DNA of 32,039 bases from Halioglobus japonicus (GTDB lineage Bacteria > Pseudomonadota > Gammaproteobacteria > Pseudomonadales > Halieaceae), in NCBI GenBank assembly GCA_902705825.1, contig CACSIL010000050.1, positions 250,203-282,241 on the forward strand, in the 5' to 3' direction. This document shows positions 8,682 through 16,600 of this stretch, piece by piece; position 1 is the stretch's first letter, and each line of letters opens with the position of its first letter. The notes beneath the pieces are model-generated. The model was not told the DNA's origin, made no database searches, and was given only the letters and a program-made list of their open reading frames with translations. The position numbers and the translations under genes are program-made.

Positions 8682-9422
8682 ATGCGCCAGCTTCTGGTTG
8701 TAGGTAACTGGAAGATGAACGGATCCAGGGCCAGTATCAATTCGCTATTGGATGACCTGCTGAGCGCGCCCGCTGTGGCCGGGACTGAAGTGGCTGTTTG
8801 CCCTACGTATGTCCATCTTCCGCAGGTGCTGGAGTTGTGTGCGTCCTCTGCGATTGCAGTCGGAGCGCAGGATTGTAGCCATATGCAGTCAGGGGCTTAT
8901 ACCGGCGAAGTCGCCGCAGTGATGCTCTCTGAAATGGGTTGTCGCTGGGTCATACTAGGGCATTCGGAACGTCGTCAGTACCACGCAGAGTCCGATGCGC
9001 TGGTCGCTGCCAAAGTCGCTGTGGCGGTTGAGGCGGGGCTGCAACCCATTGTTTGTGTTGGAGAAACACGCGAACAACGTGAGGCAGGCGAGGCCCAGAG
9101 TGTGGTCAGTGCCCAGCTGCAGGGTGCACTGAAAGGGCAGGTAAATCTGGATTCGCTGGTAGTCGCCTACGAGCCGGTCTGGGCCATTGGCACCGGGCTA
9201 ACTGCGACACCGCAACAGGCCCAGGATATGCACGAATGTATTCGTGGTTGCCTGGAGGGTATTGAAGGCATCGATGCCCAGGCCACACGGCTATTGTATG
9301 GTGGTAGTGTAAAAGCGGATAATGCGGCGCAATTATTCGCGCAGCCTGATATTGACGGCGCACTGGTCGGCGGAGCTGCGTTAAAGGCGGCCGACTTTAA
9401 GTCGATAATAGCAGCAGCGTAA
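8682..9422 (+). CDS. tpiA: Triosephosphate isomerase
   Basis: Interconverts glyceraldehyde-3-phosphate and dihydroxyacetone phosphate in glycolysis and gluconeogenesis; cytosolic dimer. The 246-residue protein shows all catalytic residues: K11 in GNWKMNG, H94 in ILGHSERR and E164 in VAYEPVWAIGTG, the last entering the mobile loop. The phosphate-binding LYGGSVK and GGAALK segments are near the end. The ATG at 8682 has CGGAGA 7-8 nt upstream and gives the family-typical start MRQLLVVGNWKMNGS. The glmM-tpiA-secG order is common in gammaproteobacteria. Confidence 0.98.
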   Translation: MRQLLVVGNWKMNGSRASINSLLDDLLSAPAVAGTEVAVCPTYVHLPQVLELCASSAIAVGAQDCSHMQSGAYTGEVAAVMLSEMGCRWVILGHSERRQYHAESDALVAAKVAVAVEAGLQPIVCVGETREQREAGEAQSVVSAQLQGALKGQVNLDSLVVAYEPVWAIGTGLTATPQQAQDMHECIRGCLEGIEGIDAQATRLLYGGSVKADNAAQLFAQPDIDGALVGGAALKAADFKSIIAAA

Positions 9423-9462
9423 CAAGCGATTCGATACTGTCCCCTGGAGGGACTGGATAGTT

Positions 9463-9846
9463 ATGGAACAGATTATATTGATAGTGCACCTGGTTATCGC
9501 GTTGGCGATTATCGGCCTGATTATGCTGCAGCAGGGCAAGGGCGCTGATATGGGTGCATCATTTGGTGCCGGTGGCTCGCAGACATTGTTTGGCAGCGAC
9601 GGCGGCAGCAATATACTGACCAAGGCCACGGCCTGGTTGGTGGTACTGTTTTTCGCCAGCAGTTTTGGTCTGGCATTGTTGGCAAACCAGCGCTCAGTCG
9701 TCGAGGATGATCTGGGTCTGGCGATTCCCACGAATGTGAAAGCTGAGATGGTGGCACCGGCAACAGAAGGGGAGTTACCGGTTCTGGATGACGCGCCGGC
9801 AGCGGCCACAGCACCTGGCGGGGAGGATCTGCCCCAGCTGGATTGA
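9463..9846 (+). CDS. secG: Preprotein translocase subunit SecG
   Basis: Small inner-membrane subunit of the SecYEG translocon. Two hydrophobic helices (about 3-22 and 52-74) flank the conserved cytosolic loop with LQQGKGADMGASFGAG and QTLFGSDGG. A 50-residue acidic, Ala/Pro-rich tail follows, as in other gammaproteobacterial SecG proteins. The length of 127 is slightly above E. coli's 110, owing to this tail. A GGAGG lies 13 nt upstream of the ATG. It sits between tpiA and tRNA-Leu(GAG), the position it also holds upstream of leuU in E. coli. Confidence 0.95.
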   Translation: MEQIILIVHLVIALAIIGLIMLQQGKGADMGASFGAGGSQTLFGSDGGSNILTKATAWLVVLFFASSFGLALLANQRSVVEDDLGLAIPTNVKAEMVAPATEGELPVLDDAPAAATAPGGEDLPQLD

Positions 9847-9863
9847 AACAGTCAGAAATTTTT

Positions 9864-9949
9864 GCCGAAGTGGTGGAATTGGTAGACACGCCATCTTGAG
9901 GGGGTGGTGAGCTATGCTCGTGCGGGTTCAAGTCCCGCCTTCGGCACCA
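9864..9949 (+). tRNA. tRNA-Leu(GAG)
   Basis: An 86-nt class II tRNA with encoded CCA. Acceptor GCCGAAG pairs with CTTCGGC. The anticodon stem CCATC/GGTGG encloses TTGAGGG (anticodon GAG). There is a long variable arm and the T-loop GGTTCAAGTCC. Directly downstream of secG as in E. coli leuU. Confidence 0.97.
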
Positions 9950-9982
9950 TATTGATGTTCCAGGAAATACCCTGAAGTCCTG

Positions 9983-10008
9983 AAAACCCAGCAATTGCTG
10001 GGTTTTTT
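9983..10008 (+). terminator. Rho-independent terminator after tRNA-Leu
   Basis: A perfect inverted repeat, AAACCCAGCAA/TTGCTGGGTTT, is followed by T residues (10,003-10,008). It ends the secG-tRNA-Leu transcript and marks the right edge of the first conserved block. Confidence 0.9.
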
Positions 10009-10140
10009 GTATCTGACAGCCCCCGAATCGCTGTATCTATTGGTTTTATTGGAATAAGGTGGGATGAACGTTTTTTATCCAACTGCCTCATTGAGTATCA
10101 CAATCAATCAGACAGCGTGATTATTTGGGGGATAGTTTGT

Positions 10141-10704
10141 ATGAAGTTACTTCAAAGAGCGGCAACGCTTTGCGTATTTTCTGTCATGTCAGCGGCGGCA
10201 GTAGCCATACCGACTGATTACACTTTCGATATTGCTTTCACCAGTGGTGGCCCGGCGGCACCGGTCCCGGTTTTTGTAACGCTCGATGGGGTCACCGGCA
10301 TAGGCATAGAATTGTTCAGGCCAGATATTAATAATCTACTGAGCTTCGATTTCACACTCTTCAACAAGGTGTTCGAAATGACAGACGACACCTCCTTCCC
10401 GTCGTTGCCGCTAGTTCAGTTGGAAGACGGAGCCCTAACAGGGTTGGGCTTTATGGGGAGAAAGTCTGAGCTGGGAGGAAGAATTAGCTCGACTGTAGCG
10501 ATAGACTTCACTGATCAAGTTAATTCCGTGTTGTATGGTGTTGTCTCCCCGGGGCAGGCGAACTTTGCATTTGGTGCTGTTGCCTCTGAGACATGGCGAA
10601 GCCTTACGCCACCCGTGCCGGTGCCTGGCACACTCGCATTATTCTCGCTCGGATTGGCCAGCCTCGGTATGCGTCGCAGGAAGGCGGCACCGAATACGCC
10701 CTGA
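10141..10704 (+). CDS. Secreted protein with PEP-CTERM-type sorting signal
   Basis: A 187-residue protein with an N-terminal signal peptide (MKLLQRAATLCVFSVMSAAAVA, probable cut after AVA). The middle region is beta-rich and of unknown function. The C-terminal tripartite sorting signal is PVPVPGTLALFSLGLASLG followed by MRRRKA. That layout (P-x-P motif, hydrophobic helix, basic tail) is typical of PEP-CTERM substrates, which exosortases (XrtA/EpsH family) process for export in biofilm-forming Gram-negatives. The start at 10141 has GGGGGA about 7 nt upstream; an in-frame start at 10117 would spoil the signal peptide. No exosortase gene is in the window. The substrate or role of the mature domain is not visible. 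Confidence 0.8.
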   Translation: MKLLQRAATLCVFSVMSAAAVAIPTDYTFDIAFTSGGPAAPVPVFVTLDGVTGIGIELFRPDINNLLSFDFTLFNKVFEMTDDTSFPSLPLVQLEDGALTGLGFMGRKSELGGRISSTVAIDFTDQVNSVLYGVVSPGQANFAFGAVASETWRSLTPPVPVPGTLALFSLGLASLGMRRRKAAPNTP

Positions 10705-10941
10705 TACGGCTTCCTGAGCTGCGATGCCTACAATAGCGATAACTCTGCGGGCAGGCGGTTTGAACAATAACCTTATACGTAACACTTCTCGAGCCAACGA
10801 ATGCAGTTTTAGTCTTTGTAATCCAGGCGTCGCATTTATGATGTCTGGACTCGCTAATCGTCTGTTACCTTTACGTTCACTGCCGCAGAGTATATGTGGT
10901 TCATTGATTCGTCTGTAAAGTAAACTCAAGCTAAATTTTTT

Positions 10942-12906
10942 ATGTCACTACAATATCGCACAGAAATCGATGGCCTCAGGTTTCTGGCGGTTACGCCAGT
11001 TATTTTATTTCATGCGGGTCTGTCGTTAGCTTCGGGTGGTTATGTCGGGGTCGACATTTTTTTTGTTATTAGCGGCTACCTTATTTCATCAATAATCTTT
11101 CAGAAAATGAGCTCAGGTGGATTTTCCATTCTGGAGTTCTATGAAAATAGAGCGCGTCGAATACTTCCTGCATTGTTTTTCGTAATGCTGTTTTGCCTGC
11201 CATTTGCGTGGTTCTGGATGAATCCCGAGCAATGGCAAGAGTTTTCAGAAAGTATGATTTGGACGTCACTTTTTTCCTCGAACATATTTTTCTGGCTGCA
11301 TAGTGATTATTTTGCCTCCGCCTCAGAGTTCAAGCCCTTGTTGCACACCTGGAGCCTGGCTGTCGAAGAGCAGTATTACGTTTTTTTCCCGCTGCTGGTG
11401 ATGATGTTCTGGCGATTTGGAACAAAATTTCTATTCGCCGTGTTCGCACTCATCGCCATTCTGAGCTTTGCCTTATGCTTGTGGTTAGTCAGTAAACTTC
11501 CCGAGGCGAATTTCTTCTTAACGCCCTCGCGGGTTTGGGAGTTACTGTTGGGAGTTGCTTGTACGGCATATCTGATACGAACAGCTGAGCGAGATGCTAC
11601 AAAACGATTAGTATCCGAAATACTGGGCTGTTCAGGCCTGATCGCGATTCTATATTCGATTTTCTTTTTCGATGAGCATACACCGTTTCCCTCGGCCTAT
11701 ACGCTTGTTCCTGTCATCGGCACAGCATTGATTATCGCATTTGCGACTGTCAATACGTGGGTTGGTAAGCTATTGGCCTTCAAACCTTTCGTCTGGGTGG
11801 GCCTGATAAGTTACAGCGCCTATCTGTGGCATCAGCCACTGTTTGCATTTGCGCGTATTAAAATGCAGGGCGAACCCGACCTGGCAATCATGTTGGGACT
11901 TTCCCTGTTGTCCATTTTTCTTGCTTACCTGTCGTGGCGGTTCGTTGAGCAGCCCTTCAGAAAACAAAAAGGCTCCGCAAGAAATTTGGGCGGATTGAAA
12001 CTATTGGATAAAAGAAGAGATGTTTTTATTGCATCCATACTGGGAATCGTCTTTTTCACGGCAATTGGCTTCGCGCAGTCGAAACTGTTCTTTCAGCCAG
12101 ATAGATTTCTCACTTTGAAGTCTGTGAAACAATCGCTTAAAGAAGCGGGAACGGGTAGGGCGTATTTGATCAGGTATGACAGGTGTCATTTCAATAGCAA
12201 GGAATCGGTGAAAGAACGTTGGAATTGCCAGCCAGGCATTCTGGAGGACCAGAACCTGACCCCCATTGGAATAGCCATTGTTGGTGATAGTCACGGGGCA
12301 GACCGGTCAATGATGTTACGCTTGAATGGCTACTCTCCCATGCAGTTTGGTGCGGCCGGTTGCTCATTGAACCCGTCGGGAATGCGAGATACATGTCGAG
12401 AATTATTCGATTTTGCGAAAGCTGAAATCCTGAAGAACAAAGACATTTCAGATATTTGGCTGGTCAATCGATTTGTGCTTAGAGAGTTAACGCCGGAAGC
12501 TATTGAGGAAACGATTTCCTATTGGAAAATGCCAGGGAAAAACCTGGTGTTCTTCTCGGCAGTGCCTGTCTACCCAAATCTCAAGGAAGTGCTGTTGAGT
12601 GGCGACAAGGAAACAGAATACCCGGAAATTGAAGCTGACTTCGAACTTTACGATCAGTCTGTCCGGCCGGAAATTGCTGAGGTCTTGACAAAAAATGATG
12701 TGAAGCTTGTGGATCTAGTGGCGTTTATATGTGAATCGAGATCAACATGTGATTACAAAACGCCTCAAAACGAATTGCTGTATATCGACCCCGATCATAT
12801 GAGCCCGCTGTCCGCAAAAATAGCCGGTAACAAACTCATCCTTGAGTTTAAACGGACGGATCCGAATTCAGTATTCCGAAAAGTTAGAGCACAAACCTCC
12901 GAGTAG
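10942..12906 (+). CDS. OafA/YrhL-type acyltransferase with C-terminal SGNH domain
   Basis: A membrane O-acyltransferase of 654 residues, probably acetylating a surface polysaccharide such as O-antigen or exopolysaccharide. The acyltransferase-3 domain (about 5-340) opens YRTEIDGLRFLAV and has the catalytic-type histidine H24 (ILFHAG). It continues with VGVDIFFVISGYLIS (35-49), the basic ENRARRILPAL and WSLAVEEQYY. The C-terminal periplasmic part carries GDSH (448-451) and a D-x-x-H pair (616-619, DPDHMSP), the SGNH hydrolase blocks I and V. The ribosome-binding site is weak. It faces a paralogue tail to tail. The donor and acceptor sugars cannot be deduced. Confidence 0.9.
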   Translation: MSLQYRTEIDGLRFLAVTPVILFHAGLSLASGGYVGVDIFFVISGYLISSIIFQKMSSGGFSILEFYENRARRILPALFFVMLFCLPFAWFWMNPEQWQEFSESMIWTSLFSSNIFFWLHSDYFASASEFKPLLHTWSLAVEEQYYVFFPLLVMMFWRFGTKFLFAVFALIAILSFALCLWLVSKLPEANFFLTPSRVWELLLGVACTAYLIRTAERDATKRLVSEILGCSGLIAILYSIFFFDEHTPFPSAYTLVPVIGTALIIAFATVNTWVGKLLAFKPFVWVGLISYSAYLWHQPLFAFARIKMQGEPDLAIMLGLSLLSIFLAYLSWRFVEQPFRKQKGSARNLGGLKLLDKRRDVFIASILGIVFFTAIGFAQSKLFFQPDRFLTLKSVKQSLKEAGTGRAYLIRYDRCHFNSKESVKERWNCQPGILEDQNLTPIGIAIVGDSHGADRSMMLRLNGYSPMQFGAAGCSLNPSGMRDTCRELFDFAKAEILKNKDISDIWLVNRFVLRELTPEAIEETISYWKMPGKNLVFFSAVPVYPNLKEVLLSGDKETEYPEIEADFELYDQSVRPEIAEVLTKNDVKLVDLVAFICESRSTCDYKTPQNELLYIDPDHMSPLSAKIAGNKLILEFKRTDPNSVFRKVRAQTSE

Positions 12907-13031
12907 AACAGAATGAATAATACCTGGAAGCGTATTTCTGATTTCCGCTATAGAGTCCAATAATACCGGCGCTGGAATGAGTAGATACGCCCATCTTGAG
13001 CGCGAGGTAGGGGCTATTTCCCCCAATGGAG

Positions 13032-15053
13032 CTATTCAAACAGCGTCATTATTTTTTGCACGATTTGCTGGGCGCCCGAGTACGACAAGTGGTCATCGTC
13101 ACGGTAGAAAATTTTGCCATTCTCGTGAGTAATGCACCGTCCTGCCAGAGCAGAGTCACAGAATATTTCTCCTGGATAAACTCTCACGAGGTTCTTATTC
13201 GGCGCTATTTTATCTAAAGCATCGATCGTTCGCTGGTTGCGCTTGAGAAAAACGTCATAGCTGGTTGAGGCGATTGACGTATCCGGTGACGAATAGGGAT
13301 TGCTCTGATAATAGCGAGTCAGGAAGTCCGGAACATTCCACCCAGCTTCGGGAATTGGGTAAACAAGGACTACTTTTTTTCCTGCATCCAACAAGGCTTC
13401 AACAGAGTCGACATAGCGCTGCGTTATCAACTCGCGATGATCGTACTTTTCATGGTGTAAATACCTGCCGCCTTCGACAATATCCAGGTGAGGCTTTCTG
13501 CCACGCTCCTTTCCCCCCTCCAGATTGTCAAACCTGGTGCCTTCCATTCCAAGCGTCCAACGAGCTGCCAAAATGACATGTGTAATGCTTTTGTCGTTGA
13601 GTATGTAATCGTAGGCCTGTTTATTGTGCTGATAGCAAGCCTTGTGGTTGGGCGTGTCCGCTCGGTAAATACCTGTAACCGGAGGGCAGCCAGTTTTTGT
13701 AATGAGAAGTAGTCCCATATCGCTTTGGGAAAAGGCCTGCGTGAGCGATTGTGCCAGTGCCGATGCATGGGAATCGCCAAACAGGACAGCTGAATCCTTC
13801 TCTCCTTCCACGAGTAAGCAATAGCGATTTTTAGTCCCTGCCTCGCTGTTTTGGCACAAATCCCTAACTCTTATTACCTGCTTTGCTGAGTTGATACTAT
13901 TGACGAACTCCTTCTCAAACCTGCCCTCAAATCCGTTGGTGAAATACCCTAGCAAGCCAAAGGCAATAAACGCGATTGAACCGACCGCCGTACCAGTAAA
14001 AATCTGCCTTCTTGAGAAGGCGTTTCTGTTCCTGAATGGCGCTTCTACATATTTCCAGCTGAAGAAAGCCAGCACCAGTGAAAGGATTGCTAAAGCAGAC
14101 AGCGTTGTGGCGCTTGGTTCGTAGGGAGTGGCGTGTCTTGCAAAAGCAAATAGCGGTTGATGCCAGAGATATGCGCTGTAGCTGATCAGTCCGACGCCTA
14201 CCAGGGCCCTTGAACCCAGTAGCTTACCTGCAGTGGTCTGCTGGGATGCAAAGAGTATTACCAGCGCTGTTCCAACGGTTGGAATCAGGGCAAAAAAGCC
14301 GGGGAAGGGAGTGTTTTCGTCAAACGTCAGAACTGAGTAAGCTATTAGTGAGAGTCCAGCCCAGCCCATGACCTCATCAACGACTTTATGGGAAAGTAAT
14401 GAGTCGATAAATGCTTTTCGGTACAGAAAATAAAAGGCGATGCCGGCCCCTATCGCCAGTTCCCAGCCTCTGGTAGGCAACAGGAAAAAGTTCGCTGAAG
14501 GATCTCTGGATGAAGCCCATTGTGAAAGCAAGAGGCTTGCCAAAGTGATCGAGAAAAATGAGACAAGAATCCAACGCTTACCAAAGCGCCACATGAGAAT
14601 GAGGAACAGAGGAAAGAGGATATAGTATTGTTCCTCAACGGCCAGGCTCCAGGTGTGTAGAAGCGGCTTCAACTCATTTTCTATGCCCCAGTAGCCTGTT
14701 TCTTGCCAGAATAGAATATTGGATGAGAATAGCGAGACAGCTACCAGGCTTTCTGAGTAGTCCTTCATATGAGAAGGTGGCAGCCATACAAGAGACAGTA
14801 ATGTAGATGCCAACAGGACGAGAAAGAGGGCCGGAACAATCCTCCTTGCCCTTCGATCATAGAAGTTGATGATAGAGAATTTACCCTCTTCCATCTCCGA
14901 CAGGATGATAGTGGTTATCAGATAGCCGCTTATGACAAAAAATACATCGACACCAACGAACCCGCCGCTAAATGCTGGAAAGCCCGCGTGAAATAATATT
15001 ACGGGTAATACGGCGAACGCGCGTAGCCCGTCTATCTCTCGCCTGTACTTCAT
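13032..15053 (-). CDS. OafA/YrhL-type acyltransferase with C-terminal SGNH domain (second copy)
   Basis: A 673-residue paralogue of the convergent gene at 10942. It starts YRREIDGLRAFAVLPVILF, has H22 in FHAG, VGVDVFFVISGYLI (33-46), RRARRIVPAL and WSLAVEEQYY. About ten membrane helices end near residue 375. The periplasmic SGNH domain has GDSH (426-429) and DDDHLS (652-657), so both catalytic blocks are intact. The region between them differs strongly from the neighbour's: this copy has an extended segment around residues 480-600. The two enzymes therefore probably use different acceptors. Only about 125 nt separate the two stop codons, with no convincing bidirectional terminator. Confidence 0.9.
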   Translation of the reverse strand: MKYRREIDGLRAFAVLPVILFHAGFPAFSGGFVGVDVFFVISGYLITTIILSEMEEGKFSIINFYDRRARRIVPALFLVLLASTLLSLVWLPPSHMKDYSESLVAVSLFSSNILFWQETGYWGIENELKPLLHTWSLAVEEQYYILFPLFLILMWRFGKRWILVSFFSITLASLLLSQWASSRDPSANFFLLPTRGWELAIGAGIAFYFLYRKAFIDSLLSHKVVDEVMGWAGLSLIAYSVLTFDENTPFPGFFALIPTVGTALVILFASQQTTAGKLLGSRALVGVGLISYSAYLWHQPLFAFARHATPYEPSATTLSALAILSLVLAFFSWKYVEAPFRNRNAFSRRQIFTGTAVGSIAFIAFGLLGYFTNGFEGRFEKEFVNSINSAKQVIRVRDLCQNSEAGTKNRYCLLVEGEKDSAVLFGDSHASALAQSLTQAFSQSDMGLLLITKTGCPPVTGIYRADTPNHKACYQHNKQAYDYILNDKSITHVILAARWTLGMEGTRFDNLEGGKERGRKPHLDIVEGGRYLHHEKYDHRELITQRYVDSVEALLDAGKKVVLVYPIPEAGWNVPDFLTRYYQSNPYSSPDTSIASTSYDVFLKRNQRTIDALDKIAPNKNLVRVYPGEIFCDSALAGRCITHENGKIFYRDDDHLSYSGAQQIVQKIMTLFE

Positions 15054-15481
15054 TAGCTGAGACTAATCTTCAAATGTGCACCGGAAAATGGGAGGCGGAA
15101 ATATTCAGTTATTCGAACGGGGTCGTGCAGGGTTTCTTCCATGAGTTACCTGAATGCACCATTTTGAAGCGCAAATTTTACCCCCAAGAAAACTGAATAT
15201 CTATTATAAATCCCCATTTGGTGGCTCGAAATGGGTTAACTCAATCCACCCTTGGAGGGGTTGTGAGGATGTGTAAGCTGGGTTCAGTCTGGTTGTTAAA
15301 CGACATGGCAATCGCTCAGGCACTTTACTGCGCCGAGTGTCCATCGGCATCACTTTGCTGGACAGTTCGCAACCCAGCAGTGACTCCAATCTAACCCGGC
15401 TGATACTGATGGTGGTGGGCCGCTTGTGGCATCCCGGCGTATTCTTAAAAGCCCGGGACACCGCTCCAGTGCGAATAGCGT
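15054..15481. other. Gene-poor stretch between acyltransferase and lipoprotein genes
   Basis: A stretch of 428 nt with no supported gene. It contains a hairpin-forming pair CCCATTT/AAATGGG (15213-15219 and 15229-15235). It also has an 85-codon minus-strand frame (15204-15461), rich in Arg, Ser, Thr and Pro, with no ribosome-binding site. I could not link that frame to a family; it may be a remnant of something longer. Confidence 0.4.
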
Positions 15482-15811
15482 TTACTGGACGCTACACTGC
15501 TTCTTTATTTCAGCGATTTTGGCGTCCAGCTTTTTATTGTACTCGCCGGTACCAATTTCAAAACTTTCCTTTTCGCTGCCGCCGAACATATGTGCTACAG
15601 CACCTATCGGAATAATTGAGCCGGCACCGTCCGCGATTTCCTGGGAGGTTCGCGCTTTCTCTGCGTTCAATGTTTTGATGTCAGCTTGCGCGGTGCTGCA
15701 ATCGACGGATTTGGCAAGGTTAGCCTGTACTTCTTTCTCGGGAGCCGGAGCTTGAGAGGAGCAGCCGGCGAGCAGGGCAAGAGCAAAAAGCCCCGGAGTC
15801 AGGTATTTCAT
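15482..15811 (-). CDS. Small lipoprotein of unknown function
   Basis: A 109-residue protein with a clear lipoprotein signal, MKYLTPGLFALALLAGC; the lipobox cysteine is C17. The residue after the cysteine is Ser, which does not suggest inner-membrane retention by the +2 rule. The mature part has two predicted amphipathic helices (about 40-62 and 90-106) flanking a short hydrophobic glycine-rich piece, GAGSIIPIGAVAHMFGG. That piece could insert in or lie on a membrane. AAGGAA lies about 8 nt before the ATG. The length and layout resemble small outer-membrane lipoproteins, but I do not recognise a named family. Confidence 0.8.
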   Translation of the reverse strand: MKYLTPGLFALALLAGCSSQAPAPEKEVQANLAKSVDCSTAQADIKTLNAEKARTSQEIADGAGSIIPIGAVAHMFGGSEKESFEIGTGEYNKKLDAKIAEIKKQCSVQ

Positions 15812-15930
15812 CGTAGGTTTCCTTCTGTCATTTGGGAGCAGATAAAAATCGGGCTTGATCAGAGTTGTCGATCAGGTCGCCGTCCCAATCGATTGTGGCA
15901 TAAAAATGTGGGGATACTAGATTTTTTTTA

Positions 15931-15954
15931 CCGGCCTGTTTATTGGCCGGTTTT
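15931..15954 (+). terminator. Hairpin with short T tract (possible terminator)
   Basis: CCGGCC (15931-15936) pairs with GGCCGG (15945-15950) around TGTTTATT and is followed by TTTT. An eight-T run lies just before the stem. The T tract is on the plus strand, although both neighbouring genes (the lipoprotein and the DUF2789 gene) are on the minus strand, so its role is unclear. Confidence 0.35.
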
Positions 15955-16021
15955 CCCATTGACGGTTACTCTGGCGCCGGTGGATAAAATTGACGCCAGG
16001 TATTGGTTGTTGCCCGGTAAG

Positions 16022-16252
16022 TTAGTGCCTTAGCATGGCATCCAGATGATCGACGACCTCCGCCCAGTCAGCATCCAGTGCGATGGACTCGCGGATAAAC
16101 TGAGCTTGCCCGGCGCTCCAGAATGCCGCGTTCTCCAGCGGAATTTCTGGCGGGAGATGGTTGTTTTGTATGAAGTTATCAATCGCTGTATCGGTATTGG
16201 ATAAGCCCAGTTGAGCGAACAGTGCCTGCAGGGTGTGATTGGAAGTGTCCAT
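16022..16252 (-). CDS. DUF2789 family protein
   Basis: A small cytosolic protein of 76 residues. It matches my recollection of the DUF2789 pattern: HTLQALFAQLGL near the start, a middle FIQNNHLPPEIPLENAAFW, a helix AQAQFIRESI-like segment, and the acidic end DADWAEVVDHLDAML. The family is common in gammaproteobacteria and has no established function. The start at 16252 has AAAGGACG about 8 nt upstream on the minus strand. The frame stays open to 16450, but the added 66 residues look like non-coding translation. Confidence 0.82.
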   Translation of the reverse strand: MDTSNHTLQALFAQLGLSNTDTAIDNFIQNNHLPPEIPLENAAFWSAGQAQFIRESIALDADWAEVVDHLDAMLRH

Positions 16253-16600
16253 CGTTGAGCGTCCTTTGTGGTGGTCCAGATAACTATAGTCTAACTTGGT
16301 GCATATAGCAGCGGCAGATACGGTGGAGAGGCTTGAGGTGTTACTGTCTAAAAACAGGAATGTAGGCGGTTGAAGGCGAAGTAAGCCCAACAGCTGCCCG
16401 CTGGTTGGCAGGTAGAATCGATGGGCGGATATAGGGGTGCTTACAATCAATCAACAGCCGGTTGGTGTCTGCAAAACAGAAATCGGTTTCCAATATGGGC
16501 TATATTACTCACGTGTAATCGGAGCCTAACTATAAGATATCGGCCAATCGCCTGGCCCAGGTTCGCAGATCAACTGCATCGTTGAACCAAGGACGAAATC
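16253..16600. other. Divergent intergenic region (DUF2789 gene / phosphodiesterase gene)
   Basis: A spacer of 348 nt between divergent genes, so it must contain both promoters. A TATAAG-like hexamer near 16531 could serve the plus-strand gene. I see no repeat, RNA gene or convincing operator in it. Confidence 0.4.
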
